Both the position numbers and the translations under genes were made by a program. Below, in pieces: positions 1-10,462 of a stretch of DNA of 64,000 nt (position 1 is the first letter of the stretch; every line of letters begins with the position of its first letter). The notes beneath the pieces are model-generated. The model saw nothing but the letters and a program-made list of their open reading frames with translations, did not search any database and had not been told where the DNA came from. The DNA is taken from contig NZ_VYGV01000016.1 of assembly GCF_013387465.1 (NCBI RefSeq), positions 540,446 to 604,445 of the forward strand, written 5' to 3'. Source of the DNA: Hydrogenophaga aromaticivorans (lineage in GTDB: Bacteria > Pseudomonadota > Gammaproteobacteria > Burkholderiales > Burkholderiaceae_C).

Positions 1-36
1 CAGCCGCACCGGCCCGACCTCGCCCGCGTCGGCAAC

Positions 37-831
37 GTGCGCGGCGAAGTGCGGCTCAACAAACGCATGGCCGACCTCGGCCTGTGCTCGCGCCGCGAGG
101 CCGACGAATGGATCGCGCGCGGCTGGGTGCTGGTCAACGGAGAGCCGGCCGTCATGGGCATGCCCGTGGCGCCCGGCGCGAAGGTGGAGGTGTTGCCCCA
201 GGCGCGCCACCAGCAGGCCGGGCAGGTGACGATCCTGCTGCACAAGCCCATGGGCTACGTGAGCGGCCAGCCCGAAGACGGCCACGAAGCCGCCGCCACA
301 CTGATCGGCGCGCCCAGCCAGTGGCGCGGCGACGCCCGCCACCCGGCCGACGGCCGCCGCTTCGCCCCCGAACACACGCGCGGCCTCGCGCCCTGCGGCC
401 GGCTCGACATCGACTCCGTCGGCTTGCTCGTGCTCACGCAAGACGGCCGCATTGCGCGCCAACTCATCGGCGAAAACAGCGGCATCGAAAAGGAATACCT
501 GGTGCGCGTGCAGTACGCGCCCAACGGCCCGCACGGCGCGGGCGTGGTCACGCAGGATGTGCAGGCCGTCTTCCCGGCGGACAAACTCGCTTTGCTGCGC
601 CACGGCCTGAGCCTGGACGATCAGCCGCTCAAGCCGGCGCAGGTGGACTGGATGAACCCCGAGCAGTTGCGCTTCATTTTGAAGGAAGGCAAGAAGCGCC
701 AGATCCGCCGCATGTGCGAACAGGTCGGCCTGCACGTGGTGGGCCTGAAGCGCATCCGCATCGGGAATGTGGTGCTGGGCAATCTGCCGGTGGGGCAGTG
801 GCGGTATCTGGGGGCGGGGGAGGGTTTTTGA
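37..831 (+). CDS. 23S rRNA pseudouridine synthase, RluB/RluF-like
   Basis: This protein isomerises a uridine in ribosomal RNA. An S4 RNA-binding domain covers about residues 6-50 (VRLNKRMADLGLCSRREAD). The synthase domain carries the catalytic motif GRLDIDS with Asp124, and the late RNA-binding motif EGKKRQIRRMC sits at 217-227. Together these place it in the RsuA/RluB/E/F branch; the S4 spacing looks most like RluF (U2604 of 23S rRNA), but the exact target cannot be fixed from sequence. The GTG at 37 is the first start in the window. The frame is open back to base 1, so the true start may lie outside. Confidence 0.9.
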   Translation: MRGEVRLNKRMADLGLCSRREADEWIARGWVLVNGEPAVMGMPVAPGAKVEVLPQARHQQAGQVTILLHKPMGYVSGQPEDGHEAAATLIGAPSQWRGDARHPADGRRFAPEHTRGLAPCGRLDIDSVGLLVLTQDGRIARQLIGENSGIEKEYLVRVQYAPNGPHGAGVVTQDVQAVFPADKLALLRHGLSLDDQPLKPAQVDWMNPEQLRFILKEGKKRQIRRMCEQVGLHVVGLKRIRIGNVVLGNLPVGQWRYLGAGEGF

Positions 832-836
832 CAAGA

Positions 837-1625
837 GTGCCACCCCGTCACCACATCTTTGTCCGCTCCCACGCCATCCTGCAAGCAAGGCGCAAACTGG
901 AGGCCGAGTCCTACCCTCGTTTGCAGATGACCTTGATCGCGGCACTGACAGGGGCTTTCGGGTTGCTCTCGTCTTTCCTGCTGTTGCGTCAAGGCGTGGA
1001 GAGCATGGTTGTTCGATATCCGACGGCGGTGCTGTTGGCCTACCTCATGTTTCTGTTCCTGATCTGGTTGTGGCTCAGGACCAATCGTGAGGACTACGTT
1101 GATGTCCCGGACTTTTCGTCTCCGTCAAGTGGGGGGGCGGGCCCGGGATGCGGCAGCAGCGTGGAGGCCGTCGCACCGATCCGAAGTGGCGGCGGTGGCG
1201 ATTTTGGCGGTGGCGGTGCGAGTACCAGCTTTGATGGAGTCGGCTCCCCGGTGGACGACGGCCCAGGTCTGGGGTCGGATATGAGCGATGCGGCTGGGGC
1301 GTTCGCGGAAGCCGACGAGCTGGCGATTCCGCTGCTGGCGGTTGTGATGGCGGTGGGGCTGGCCTTCGCCTCGCTGTACGTGATCTACATCGCGCCAGCG
1401 CTGCTGGCCGAGGTGTTGGTGGACGGTGCGCTGTCGTATGCCTTGTACCGCTACGTTCGTGGGGACGATTCCGAGCACTGGTTGGCCACGGCTGTGCGGC
1501 GCACGGTGCTTCCTTTCATCGCGACCGCGATCTTCCTGGCGGCTGCGGGAGCGGGCATGGCAGCTTACGCGCCGGGCGCGCGTTCTATTGGCGAGGTGGT
1601 GCGAAGCGGGGCTTCCGCGCCATAG
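837..1625 (+). CDS. Hypothetical four-helix membrane protein with Gly-rich linker
   Basis: I do not recognise the family. From GTG 837 the protein is about 262 aa. It has two N-terminal hydrophobic helices (around MTLIAALTGAFGLLSS and VLLAYLMFLFLIWLWL), then a roughly 80-residue loop rich in Gly, Ser and Asp (including SGGGGDFGGGG), then two more helices (IPLLAVVMAVGLAFASLY and VLPFIATAIFLAAAGAG). The start is uncertain: GTG 837 follows the previous stop by 5 bases and keeps a basic N-terminus, while ATG 927 would begin right at the first helix. It may be translationally coupled to the pseudouridine synthase. The Gly-rich patch next to membrane segments resembles TPM/YgcG-type envelope proteins, but that is only a resemblance. 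Confidence 0.6.
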   Translation: MPPRHHIFVRSHAILQARRKLEAESYPRLQMTLIAALTGAFGLLSSFLLLRQGVESMVVRYPTAVLLAYLMFLFLIWLWLRTNREDYVDVPDFSSPSSGGAGPGCGSSVEAVAPIRSGGGGDFGGGGASTSFDGVGSPVDDGPGLGSDMSDAAGAFAEADELAIPLLAVVMAVGLAFASLYVIYIAPALLAEVLVDGALSYALYRYVRGDDSEHWLATAVRRTVLPFIATAIFLAAAGAGMAAYAPGARSIGEVVRSGASAP

Positions 1626-1708
1626 GCCTGCAAGCGACGGGATGGGCCTCTGGCTGTGTATAGAGAGCCAACCCCATTGCCAGCATTTCACACCGTCCAC
1701 AATGCCCC

Positions 1709-2965
1709 ATGACCGCCCCCGCCCCACCCAACAAACCCAAACGCGCCGTGCTGCGTCACCTGCGCCCGTCGGACCTGCGGGCTGCGGCCCAACTGGCCTC
1801 GCAGGCCACGCAGGGCGTGATCAACATCACCGAGGGGGTGCACCAGTCGGTGCGTCGGCGGCTGGGGCTGTCCAGCGGGGCGTCGGCTGAGCAGGCCAGT
1901 GGCCTCACGGGACAGATCTACCAGGGCATCCGTGGCGTGGCGCACATCGTGGGCCATGGACTGGACGGGGCGCTGGCCGCGCTGCTGCCGCTGGTGGACG
2001 ACCCGGCCACGTACCCCGAGGCTTCGCCCGCGCGCGAGGCGGTGCTGGCGGCGCTGAACGGCGTGCTGGGCGACCGGCTGCAGAGCTTTGGCAACCCGCT
2101 GGCCCAGACCATGGAGCTTCGGCAAGGCGGGCAGGCCTTGCCGCTGGCACCGGAGGCCTTGAAGGCGCAGCTGGGCGAACAGGCCAGCCCGCACCTGTTG
2201 CTGCTGGCGCACGGCCTGTGCATGAACGACACGCAGTGGCGCCGCAGCGGCCACGACCACGGTGAATTTCTGGCGCAGGCGCTGGGCTGCACGCCGGTCT
2301 ACCTGCGCTACAACTCCGGCCTGCACACGTCCACCAACGGGCGCGAGCTGGCCTTGCTGCTGGAGCGGCTGGCGGCGGCGTGGCCGGTGCCGCTGGCGCG
2401 CATCACCATCGTGGGCCACAGCATGGGTGGGCTGGTGGCGCGGTCGGCCGTGCAGGTGGCGCGCGAGGCGGGCCAGCGCTGGCCGGGGCTGCTGCGTGAA
2501 CTGGTGTTTCTGGGCACGCCGCACCACGGCGCACCGCTGGAGCGCGCGGGCCACGGGGTGGACTTGCTGCTGGCCTCATCGCCACACACGGCGCCGTTCG
2601 CCCGGCTGGGCAAGATCCGCAGCGCGGGTATCACCGACCTGCGCCATGGCCATGTGCTGGACGCGGACTGGCAGGGCCGCGACCGGTTCGGGTCATCCGA
2701 AGACCACCGCCTGCCGCTGCCGCTGCCCGAGGGCGTGGCCTGCTTCACCGTGGCCGCGACGCTGGCGGGCCAGCGCGGCCTGCTGGCCGCCCGGCTGACG
2801 GGCGACGGCCTGGTGCCGCTGAACAGCGCGCTCGGCCAGCACGACGACCCCGCGCGCCGGCTGGTGTTTGCAAAGGACAGCCAGCACATCGTTTACCGCA
2901 CCGGACACCTGGACCTGCTATCCAGCGACAAGGTGGCGGCGCAGCTGGTGACTTGGTTGCGCTGA
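1709..2965 (+). CDS. Alpha/beta-hydrolase, PGAP1/lipase-like
   Basis: This is a predicted serine esterase or lipase of 418 aa. The hydrolase core starts around residue 160 with LLLAHGLCMND, the oxyanion-hole strand and loop. The nucleophile elbow GHSMGG places the catalytic Ser at 238, and the region after it (LVFLGTPHHGAPLER) is typical of PGAP1-like and triacylglycerol-lipase folds. The first 150 residues are helical and Ala-rich, with no signal peptide, so a cytoplasmic or membrane-associated enzyme is likely. The substrate is unknown. It stands alone between the membrane protein and htpG. Confidence 0.8.
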   Translation: MTAPAPPNKPKRAVLRHLRPSDLRAAAQLASQATQGVINITEGVHQSVRRRLGLSSGASAEQASGLTGQIYQGIRGVAHIVGHGLDGALAALLPLVDDPATYPEASPAREAVLAALNGVLGDRLQSFGNPLAQTMELRQGGQALPLAPEALKAQLGEQASPHLLLLAHGLCMNDTQWRRSGHDHGEFLAQALGCTPVYLRYNSGLHTSTNGRELALLLERLAAAWPVPLARITIVGHSMGGLVARSAVQVAREAGQRWPGLLRELVFLGTPHHGAPLERAGHGVDLLLASSPHTAPFARLGKIRSAGITDLRHGHVLDADWQGRDRFGSSEDHRLPLPLPEGVACFTVAATLAGQRGLLAARLTGDGLVPLNSALGQHDDPARRLVFAKDSQHIVYRTGHLDLLSSDKVAAQLVTWLR

Positions 2966-3010
2966 TCGCTGGCGTTGCCCTCGCGAAACATTCTGCCCTG
3001 TGCCCGTCAA

Positions 3011-3039
3011 AGGGCTTCGACCAACTCAGCCCGAACGGG
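3011..3039. repeat. Dispersed intergenic motif (agggcttcga...cccgaacggg)
   Basis: The stretch begins AGGGCTTCGA and ends CAGCCCGAACGGG. It closely matches a short intergenic repeat that I know recurs in many proteobacterial genomes (core GGCTTCGACAAGCTCAGCCC). It lies between the hydrolase stop and htpG. Only one copy is visible in this window, so the assignment rests on recognition of the motif. Confidence 0.5.
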
Positions 3040-3157
3040 TTGGGTGGGTACGCTGCCCGAGCCCCGGGGCTTGAAAAATCCCGCGCGGCCCATAATTCAC
3101 GCTCTGCGTGAGCGCTCCAGCGGGGCGCGTCTGTGTTTTTTATCTCCCTCAAGACCC

Positions 3158-5107
<1,950 letters not shown>

Positions 5108-5130
5108 CACCAGCCCACAAAAGAAGAAAA

Positions 5131-5160
5131 ACCCACCAGCACAGCTCCCCGCTGGTGGGT
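5131..5160. terminator. Hairpin after htpG
   Basis: A perfect 10-bp stem (ACCCACCAGC / GCTGGTGGGT) with a 10-base loop starts 23 bases after the htpG stop. The A-run lies on the left side, so a U-tract would be produced only in leftward transcripts. For htpG it is a bare 3'-end hairpin. Confidence 0.6.
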
Positions 5161-5466
5161 GGGCGTCTGGTGCTGTCGGACGCCCCGTTCAAGGCCCTCA
5201 GGTACGCGGCGGTGCTCGGTTCGTGCGGGCATTTCGGGCGGGCCTTCAAGGCGCAAGTCGCCGCTACTTGTGCCCCTCTTGATCTTGGTCAACGGCATGC
5301 TGCTGGGCTGGATGCTCAAATCTCAGGCTGAGTACTTCTTCATTCCTTCCGGGTTGGGCGGCATCGGTGTCACCCAGCTGTTCAGCAGCATCCAACCCCA
5401 TCGTCCGTGCGGAGCGCCTGTTGTGAACGAAGTGCGTTGTGTTTGTTCTTTTCAGGAGTTCTGAGC
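5161..5466. other. Intergenic region before the 2OG oxygenase gene
   Basis: This is about 300 bases with no convincing gene. A rightward frame through it encodes a short hydrophobic stretch (LLVPLLILVNGMLLGWML), but it has no good start and no family resemblance. It could be a decayed gene fragment or chance. The end of the region supplies the AGGAG ribosome-binding site used by the next gene. Confidence 0.4.
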
Positions 5467-6315
5467 ATGCAGCAGTGGGATTTTGGTGATCGGTTCATTT
5501 TTGACGACCCCAGGTACGAAGCCATGGCCGCCGAAGGCGCCGCCAAGTACCGGTTGGGCACACCGTTCAACCACATGGCTTTCGACAACTTCCTGCCACT
5601 GGATGTGGCCGAAGCCATGCTCGCCGAGTTCCCCAAGGCGCAGGACATCGAGTGGCACAACTACAACCGCCCGGCCGAGCAGAAGCTGGTCTGCGTCGAC
5701 GAGACCAAGTTCGGGCCGGTCACACGCAGCATGTTGTACCAGTTCAACTCCGCGCCTTTCCTGCGTTTCCTGGAAAAGGTCACGGGTATCGACAACATGA
5801 TCGCCGACCCTTCGATGCGCGGTGGCGGCTTGCACCAGACCCCCAAGGGCGGCCTGCTCAAGCTGCATGCCGACTTCAACAAGCACGACGCCAACTTCCT
5901 CGACCGCCGCATCAACGTCATCTTCTACATGAACAAGAACTGGAAGGAAGAGTACGGCGGTAGTCTGGAGCTGTGGGACCAGGAGGTGACGAAATGCGAG
6001 GTCAAGATCCTGCCCGTCTTCAACCGCCTGGCGATCTTTTCGCCGACCAGCAAGACGTTTCACGGCCACCCCGACCCGCTGACCTGCCCCGATGGCGACT
6101 CGCGCAAGTCGCTCGCGCTTTTTTATTACACGAACGGCCGGCCCGCCAACGAGACCAACCAGTCCCACACCACGATTTTCGCTGAGCGGCCGCACGAGAG
6201 CATCGGTGGCATGCGCTGGCGTGTCTCGCAGGACTACATGCCCCCGGTGCTGTTCCGGGCGATGCGCCGTTTCCGGGAACGCCATCTGGCCAACACGATC
6301 CAGAAACGCGGCTGA
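5467..6315 (+). CDS. 2OG-Fe(II) oxygenase, prolyl-4-hydroxylase-like
   Basis: This 282-aa protein is a predicted non-haem iron dioxygenase that uses 2-oxoglutarate. The iron-binding facial triad is visible as His134 and Asp136 in LLKLHADFN and a distal His in SKTFHGH (199 or 201). Arg213 in DSRKSLALFYY would bind the 2-oxoglutarate carboxylate. Close relatives are often found near glycan or secondary-metabolite genes, but the substrate here is unknown. An AGGAG ribosome-binding site 7 bases upstream supports ATG 5467. A terminator separates it from the phc-type operon downstream, so it is probably a separate transcript. Confidence 0.8.
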   Translation: MQQWDFGDRFIFDDPRYEAMAAEGAAKYRLGTPFNHMAFDNFLPLDVAEAMLAEFPKAQDIEWHNYNRPAEQKLVCVDETKFGPVTRSMLYQFNSAPFLRFLEKVTGIDNMIADPSMRGGGLHQTPKGGLLKLHADFNKHDANFLDRRINVIFYMNKNWKEEYGGSLELWDQEVTKCEVKILPVFNRLAIFSPTSKTFHGHPDPLTCPDGDSRKSLALFYYTNGRPANETNQSHTTIFAERPHESIGGMRWRVSQDYMPPVLFRAMRRFRERHLANTIQKRG

Positions 6316-6336
6316 CACGGCCCGCCCATTGGCATG

Positions 6337-6376
6337 GCCCATGCACCCTGCAAAGGGGGCATGGGCTTCTTCTTTT
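6337..6376 (+). terminator. Rho-independent terminator of the oxygenase gene
   Basis: An imperfect stem (GCCCATGCACCC with GGGGGCATGGGC, one mismatch) is followed directly by TTCTTCTTTT. It sits 21 bases after the stop codon and isolates the upstream gene from the phcB-like gene. Confidence 0.75.
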
Positions 6377-6428
6377 CTGGCTCCCGGCATCTGCGCACGG
6401 AGCCCAGCGGCAACGGCTGCCACGCGAG

Positions 6429-7910
6429 ATGACTACACTCGCGCACAGGGACTTCATTCCGGGGCGCCTCATCCATGGCCCCCTCCTTGTTGATAACGGC
6501 CACACCGTGCAATTCCAGCGTCCATTCGATCCTGTCGTCACCTTCCGCAACAGCCAGGGCGAGGCCGCCCGAGGAACGCTGACCAGCCTGCAGCGCCGCT
6601 CGCTGGTGATGGAGGTGTACAACCCGTACTCCATCGTGCAGGTCAGCGAAGTGCTCAGCGATCTGAGCATTCGCTCGGGCGACCGCAGCATTTACAAAGG
6701 CAAAGCGGTGGTGGTGAGCCTGCTCAACACGGGGCTGATGGCGGTGGTGTCGGTCGCCCTGATCGACGAGTGGAACGATCTGGGGGGCATCGGTCACAGC
6801 GCACGCAGTGTTTCCGAGGCGGTGAGCCGGTTTGTCGAAGAGTGGGAGTCGCGCTCCCGCATCAGCGAGGCCTACCAGGTGGTGGTCAACGATTTGCGCG
6901 CCTACTTTTCCGAAGTCACGCGCTGGCTGGACCAGGCCGACATCACGGCCGGATTGCCGCGGGACGTGCATGGTCGCGTGCGCGATGAGGTTTTTTACGA
7001 GATCGCCCGGCCGCTCATGAGCACGGTGCGCGAATACCTCGTGCGATTCGAGCGAGAAGCCGCCAAGGTGCCTCCCGAGCTGGAGTCGGCTCACCGCGTC
7101 TTCGCACAGTCCGCGATTCACCCGCTGGTGTTGCGCGCGCCCTTCGTCTACCGGACCTTTGCCAAACCCTTGGGCTACGCGGGCGACTACCAGATGGTCA
7201 ACCAGATTCTGGGCGACCCGCGCGAGGGACCCAGCACGTACTTCGAACTGGTGAACTTCGTGTTCCTCCAGTCCAGCGTGGCGCAGGCGCACCGCAACCG
7301 GGTGGACATCCTGCTGGAGCGGCTGCGGGCCCTGGCTGCCCAGGCCCGCGAGCAGGGCCGACCGCTGCGCATCCTGAACGTGGGCTGCGGGCCGGCGGGC
7401 GAGCTGCAACGCCTGGCCGCCACCGACCAGCCACTGGACCACCTGGACGTGGTGCTGATGGACTTCAGCGACGAAACCCTGCTCTACACGAGCCAGAAGC
7501 TGATCGAGACGGCGCAGGCCGCCGGGCGCGAGCCGCTGAAGGTGACGTTGCGCCACGAGTCGGTGCACCAGTTGCTCAAGCGTTCGTCGCGCGACCAGGG
7601 CATTGCGCTGGACGAGCAGTACGACTACATCTACTGCGCCGGTCTGTTCGACTACCTGGCCGACAAGGCCTGCGCGCGGCTGATCGCCTACTTCGACCGG
7701 CATTTGCGTCCGGGTGGCACGCTGCTGGTGACCAACGTGCACTCCAGCAACCCGGAGCGCTTCTGGATGGAGCACTTCATGGAGTGGTACCTGATCTACC
7801 GGGATGAAGGCGGCCTCACCAAGCTGTTCCCGTCCACGCTGCCCGATGTCAAGACCTACACCGATGCGACGGGCGTCAACCTGTTCGCCGAGGCCGTCAA
7901 ACCGCTGTGA
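6429..7910 (+). CDS. phcB: PhcB-like 3-hydroxy fatty acid methyltransferase (quorum-signal synthase)
   Basis: This 493-aa protein has a C-terminal class I SAM methyltransferase domain: motif I RILNVGCGPAGE at 314-325, a VVLMDFSDE acidic loop at 341-349 and YDYIYCAGLFDYL at 398-410. The N-terminal ~110 residues form a beta-rich, PilZ-like module, followed by a helical linker. This architecture matches PhcB of Ralstonia, which methylates 3-hydroxy C14/C16 fatty acids to the 3-OH-MAME or 3-OH-PAME signal. The three following genes match phcS, phcR and phcQ in order, which strengthens the call. The chain length of the signal made here cannot be read from the sequence. The stop is 9 bases from the next start, so it heads an operon. 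Confidence 0.85.
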   Translation: MTTLAHRDFIPGRLIHGPLLVDNGHTVQFQRPFDPVVTFRNSQGEAARGTLTSLQRRSLVMEVYNPYSIVQVSEVLSDLSIRSGDRSIYKGKAVVVSLLNTGLMAVVSVALIDEWNDLGGIGHSARSVSEAVSRFVEEWESRSRISEAYQVVVNDLRAYFSEVTRWLDQADITAGLPRDVHGRVRDEVFYEIARPLMSTVREYLVRFEREAAKVPPELESAHRVFAQSAIHPLVLRAPFVYRTFAKPLGYAGDYQMVNQILGDPREGPSTYFELVNFVFLQSSVAQAHRNRVDILLERLRALAAQAREQGRPLRILNVGCGPAGELQRLAATDQPLDHLDVVLMDFSDETLLYTSQKLIETAQAAGREPLKVTLRHESVHQLLKRSSRDQGIALDEQYDYIYCAGLFDYLADKACARLIAYFDRHLRPGGTLLVTNVHSSNPERFWMEHFMEWYLIYRDEGGLTKLFPSTLPDVKTYTDATGVNLFAEAVKPL

Positions 7911-7919
7911 CGCCCAGGC

Positions 7920-9260
7920 ATGACCGGTAACCTGAGCCCTGGCCAACTGCCTGCTTCCTACGAAGAGGCCACACACCAGCATCTGGTTTATTACAGCCGG
8001 ATCACCTGCGTGCTGGCCATGGTGCTCGTTGCCGGCGGGGTCGGGCTGGATGCGGCTTTCTACCCGGAGCACTCGCATGACTTCGGGTTGGCGCGTCTCG
8101 TGGTGGTGGCGTTGATCGGGGCCGCGCTTTGGAGCTACAGCAGTTCGTGGGGCTTGCGCCACGTCAGGGGGCTCACCTACTTCTGGATTGCCCTGCCGCA
8201 ATTGATGATTGCCTGGATGATCTTCAGCACCGATGGAGAGGCCTCGATCTACTTTGTCGGTCTGACCCTCGCGGTATCGGGCATCAGCATCTTTCTGCCC
8301 TTGACCTTGCTGGAGGCGCTGGTTTTCAGCGTCTTCACCATGCTGGCCTATACCCTGGCCTGTGTGCTGCGCGTCGGTGGCGTGCAGCACTGGCCGGTTC
8401 TCGCTGGTCAGCTGATGTTTGTGCTCTTCTTTTCACTCATTGCCATCACGGTGTCGGTGTATGGCGAGCGGCAGCGGCGGCAGACCTACGCCTTGCAGAC
8501 CGAGGTGCAGCGTCAGAAAGACGAACTGCTGGCGCAGAACAAGGCCCTCGTCGAGATCAAGGGCCAACTGCTGCAGCGCGAAAAAATGGCCGCCATCGGC
8601 ACGCTCTCGGCGGGCCTGCTGCACGAGTTGAACAACCCGGTCAACTACAGCCTCATGGCCATCAACATGGCCCAGACCCTGCCCGCCGCCAGAAGCGACG
8701 AGCTGCTCAAGGAGAGCCTGGTGGACGCCAAGGAGGGCATGACGCGCATCCAGAACATCGTCACCGACCTGAAGACCTTCGCTTACCAGAATCCCGGCGA
8801 CAACAGCCAGCGGCCCTTTCTGCTGGAGCAGGCCATCCGCTCGGCCCAGCGGCTCGCCGGCCACGAGCTCAAGGGGGTGGCGGTGTCGATCGAGGTGCCG
8901 CAGGACACCCATGTGCTGGGCGACGAGCCGGCCATCATCGGCGTGCTGATCAACCTGTTCAGCAATGCGGCCCATGCATTGGCCAAGGCGCAGCGCGAAC
9001 AGCCTCGCATCGACGTGCGGGTGCAGACGGAAGGCGGGCGCTTGCGCGTGACGGTCCACGACAACGGCCAGGGCATCCTGCCCGAGAACATCGGGCGCGT
9101 GTTCGAACCTTTCTTCACCACGCGCGACGTCGGGGCCGGTCTGGGTCTTGGTCTGAGCGTGAGCTACGGCATCGTGCAGCGCCATGGCGGCTTGCTGGCG
9201 GTGGAGAGCGAGGCCGGCGCCTGGACCGCGTTCACTTTTGATCTGCCGAGGCCTGAATGA
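7920..9260 (+). CDS. phcS: PhcS-like sensor histidine kinase
   Basis: This is a membrane histidine kinase of 446 aa. The first ~180 residues contain about five to six hydrophobic helices with almost no periplasmic loop, as expected for a receptor of a lipophilic signal. A short coiled coil (190-220) leads to the H-box AGLLHELNNPVNY with phosphoacceptor His235. The ATPase domain has DNGQGI and GAGLGLGLS glycine boxes and a FEPFFTT F-box. Its position directly after the phcB-like gene identifies it as the cognate sensor. In Ralstonia, PhcS responds to the methyl-ester signal. Its stop codon overlaps the next start as ATGA. Confidence 0.85.
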   Translation: MTGNLSPGQLPASYEEATHQHLVYYSRITCVLAMVLVAGGVGLDAAFYPEHSHDFGLARLVVVALIGAALWSYSSSWGLRHVRGLTYFWIALPQLMIAWMIFSTDGEASIYFVGLTLAVSGISIFLPLTLLEALVFSVFTMLAYTLACVLRVGGVQHWPVLAGQLMFVLFFSLIAITVSVYGERQRRQTYALQTEVQRQKDELLAQNKALVEIKGQLLQREKMAAIGTLSAGLLHELNNPVNYSLMAINMAQTLPAARSDELLKESLVDAKEGMTRIQNIVTDLKTFAYQNPGDNSQRPFLLEQAIRSAQRLAGHELKGVAVSIEVPQDTHVLGDEPAIIGVLINLFSNAAHALAKAQREQPRIDVRVQTEGGRLRVTVHDNGQGILPENIGRVFEPFFTTRDVGAGLGLGLSVSYGIVQRHGGLLAVESEAGAWTAFTFDLPRPE

Positions 9261-10462
9261 ACACTGTCCAAGCCGTTTCGTCCACGGATGCGGGTTCGGC
9301 CCACGCCGTGCTCATGGTGGACGACGAGCCGCAGGCCTGCAAGTGGTTCGCCCGCCTGTATGGCGACGAGTTCGTGGTCTGGACGGCCGGAGGTGTCGAT
9401 GAGGCACTGGCCCTGCTCGCTGCGCGCGGCGGACAGGTGGCGGTGCTGCTGACGGACTACAGCATGCCGGGGCGCAACGGGGTTGAGCTGCTGGGCGAGG
9501 TGCGCCGGCTGTACGGACACATCGCCCGCCTGCTGGTTTCAGCCTGCGCCGACAAGGACGTTGCCATGGCGGCTGTCAACCAGGGGCAGGTGGAGAAGAT
9601 TCTGGAGAAGCCACTGGATGAGGCGGCGACGCGCCAGGCTTTGCGCGATGCCCTGGCCGGCGCCCAGCGGCGCGCGCTCGATCGGGCGCTCATCGACCAG
9701 CGCGCTGCGACCCTGCGCGAAACCCTGGGCTTTCTGGCCCACGAAGTCACCACGCCGCTGGCCACGGTGCGCGGTTACCTGACCGCCATGCGCGAACGGC
9801 ACCGCGATGCCCCCGAGGGCGACGGCGGCATGGCCTTCATCGAGCAGAACAAGCCGGGCGACGTTCTGTTCATGCTGGAGGCCGCCCAGCGGCGCGCCGA
9901 CTACGCGCAGTCCCTGGTGTCCACCTTTGTGCAGACGGCACGCGACGCGTACCGCAGCGATGCGCCGGTGAGCCTGCGGGCCAGTGATCTGGTGGGGGCG
10001 GTGCGGGACGAGTACCCGTTTGAAGCGGGTGAGGCAGGGTGGCTGTGCTGCGATCTCTCGGCCGACTTCAACCTGCCGGGGCGGCGCGATCTGCTGTACC
10101 TGGTGCTGTGCACCCTGGTCAAGAACGCGCTGCTGGCCTTGCGCTCGGCATTGCCCGATGATCCCCGTGTGCACATCGGGCTGGGCCGCGCCGCGCTGGC
10201 GCCCGGCTTGCCGGAGCAGGCCGTGATTCGTGTGAGCGACACCGGGCCCGGCATTGCCCCGCACGTGCTGCAGCGTTTGACCCATGAGCCCGTGACCACC
10301 CGTGCCGAAGCCGGGGGTTCCGGCATGGGACTGGTGTTCTGTCGGCGGGTGATGAACTCACTCGGCGGAGCGGTCCACGTTCAATCCCAGCCGGGGCAGG
10401 GTGCCACGGTGACACTGTTTTTCCCGTGCCCGGAACAGACCCGGGCTTTGGAGCCTCTATGA
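9257..10462 (+). CDS. phcR: PhcR-like response regulator with C-terminal histidine kinase
   Basis: This 401-aa protein fuses an N-terminal receiver domain (VLMVDDEPQA, phosphoacceptor Asp67 in LLTDYSMPG, Lys in EKPL) to a kinase module. The H-box is ETLGFLAHEVTTPLATVRGY (His162) and the ATP-binding part contains DTGPGI and GGSGMGL. PhcR of Ralstonia has this same unusual receiver-then-kinase order. No membrane segment is present. It is coupled by ATGA overlaps at both ends, to the sensor kinase before it and the second regulator after it, so the pathway is probably a multi-step relay made as a unit. Confidence 0.85.
   Translation: MNTVQAVSSTDAGSAHAVLMVDDEPQACKWFARLYGDEFVVWTAGGVDEALALLAARGGQVAVLLTDYSMPGRNGVELLGEVRRLYGHIARLLVSACADKDVAMAAVNQGQVEKILEKPLDEAATRQALRDALAGAQRRALDRALIDQRAATLRETLGFLAHEVTTPLATVRGYLTAMRERHRDAPEGDGGMAFIEQNKPGDVLFMLEAAQRRADYAQSLVSTFVQTARDAYRSDAPVSLRASDLVGAVRDEYPFEAGEAGWLCCDLSADFNLPGRRDLLYLVLCTLVKNALLALRSALPDDPRVHIGLGRAALAPGLPEQAVIRVSDTGPGIAPHVLQRLTHEPVTTRAEAGGSGMGLVFCRRVMNSLGGAVHVQSQPGQGATVTLFFPCPEQTRALEPL

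Noticed and set aside
5159..5464. Possible 101-aa membrane protein
   Set aside because: Begins inside the htpG hairpin, lacks a ribosome-binding site and has only one hydrophobic segment; kept as intergenic.
6234..8390. 718-codon open frame on the minus strand
   Set aside because: Antisense to the oxygenase, phcB and part of phcS; composition is that of a GC-rich shadow.
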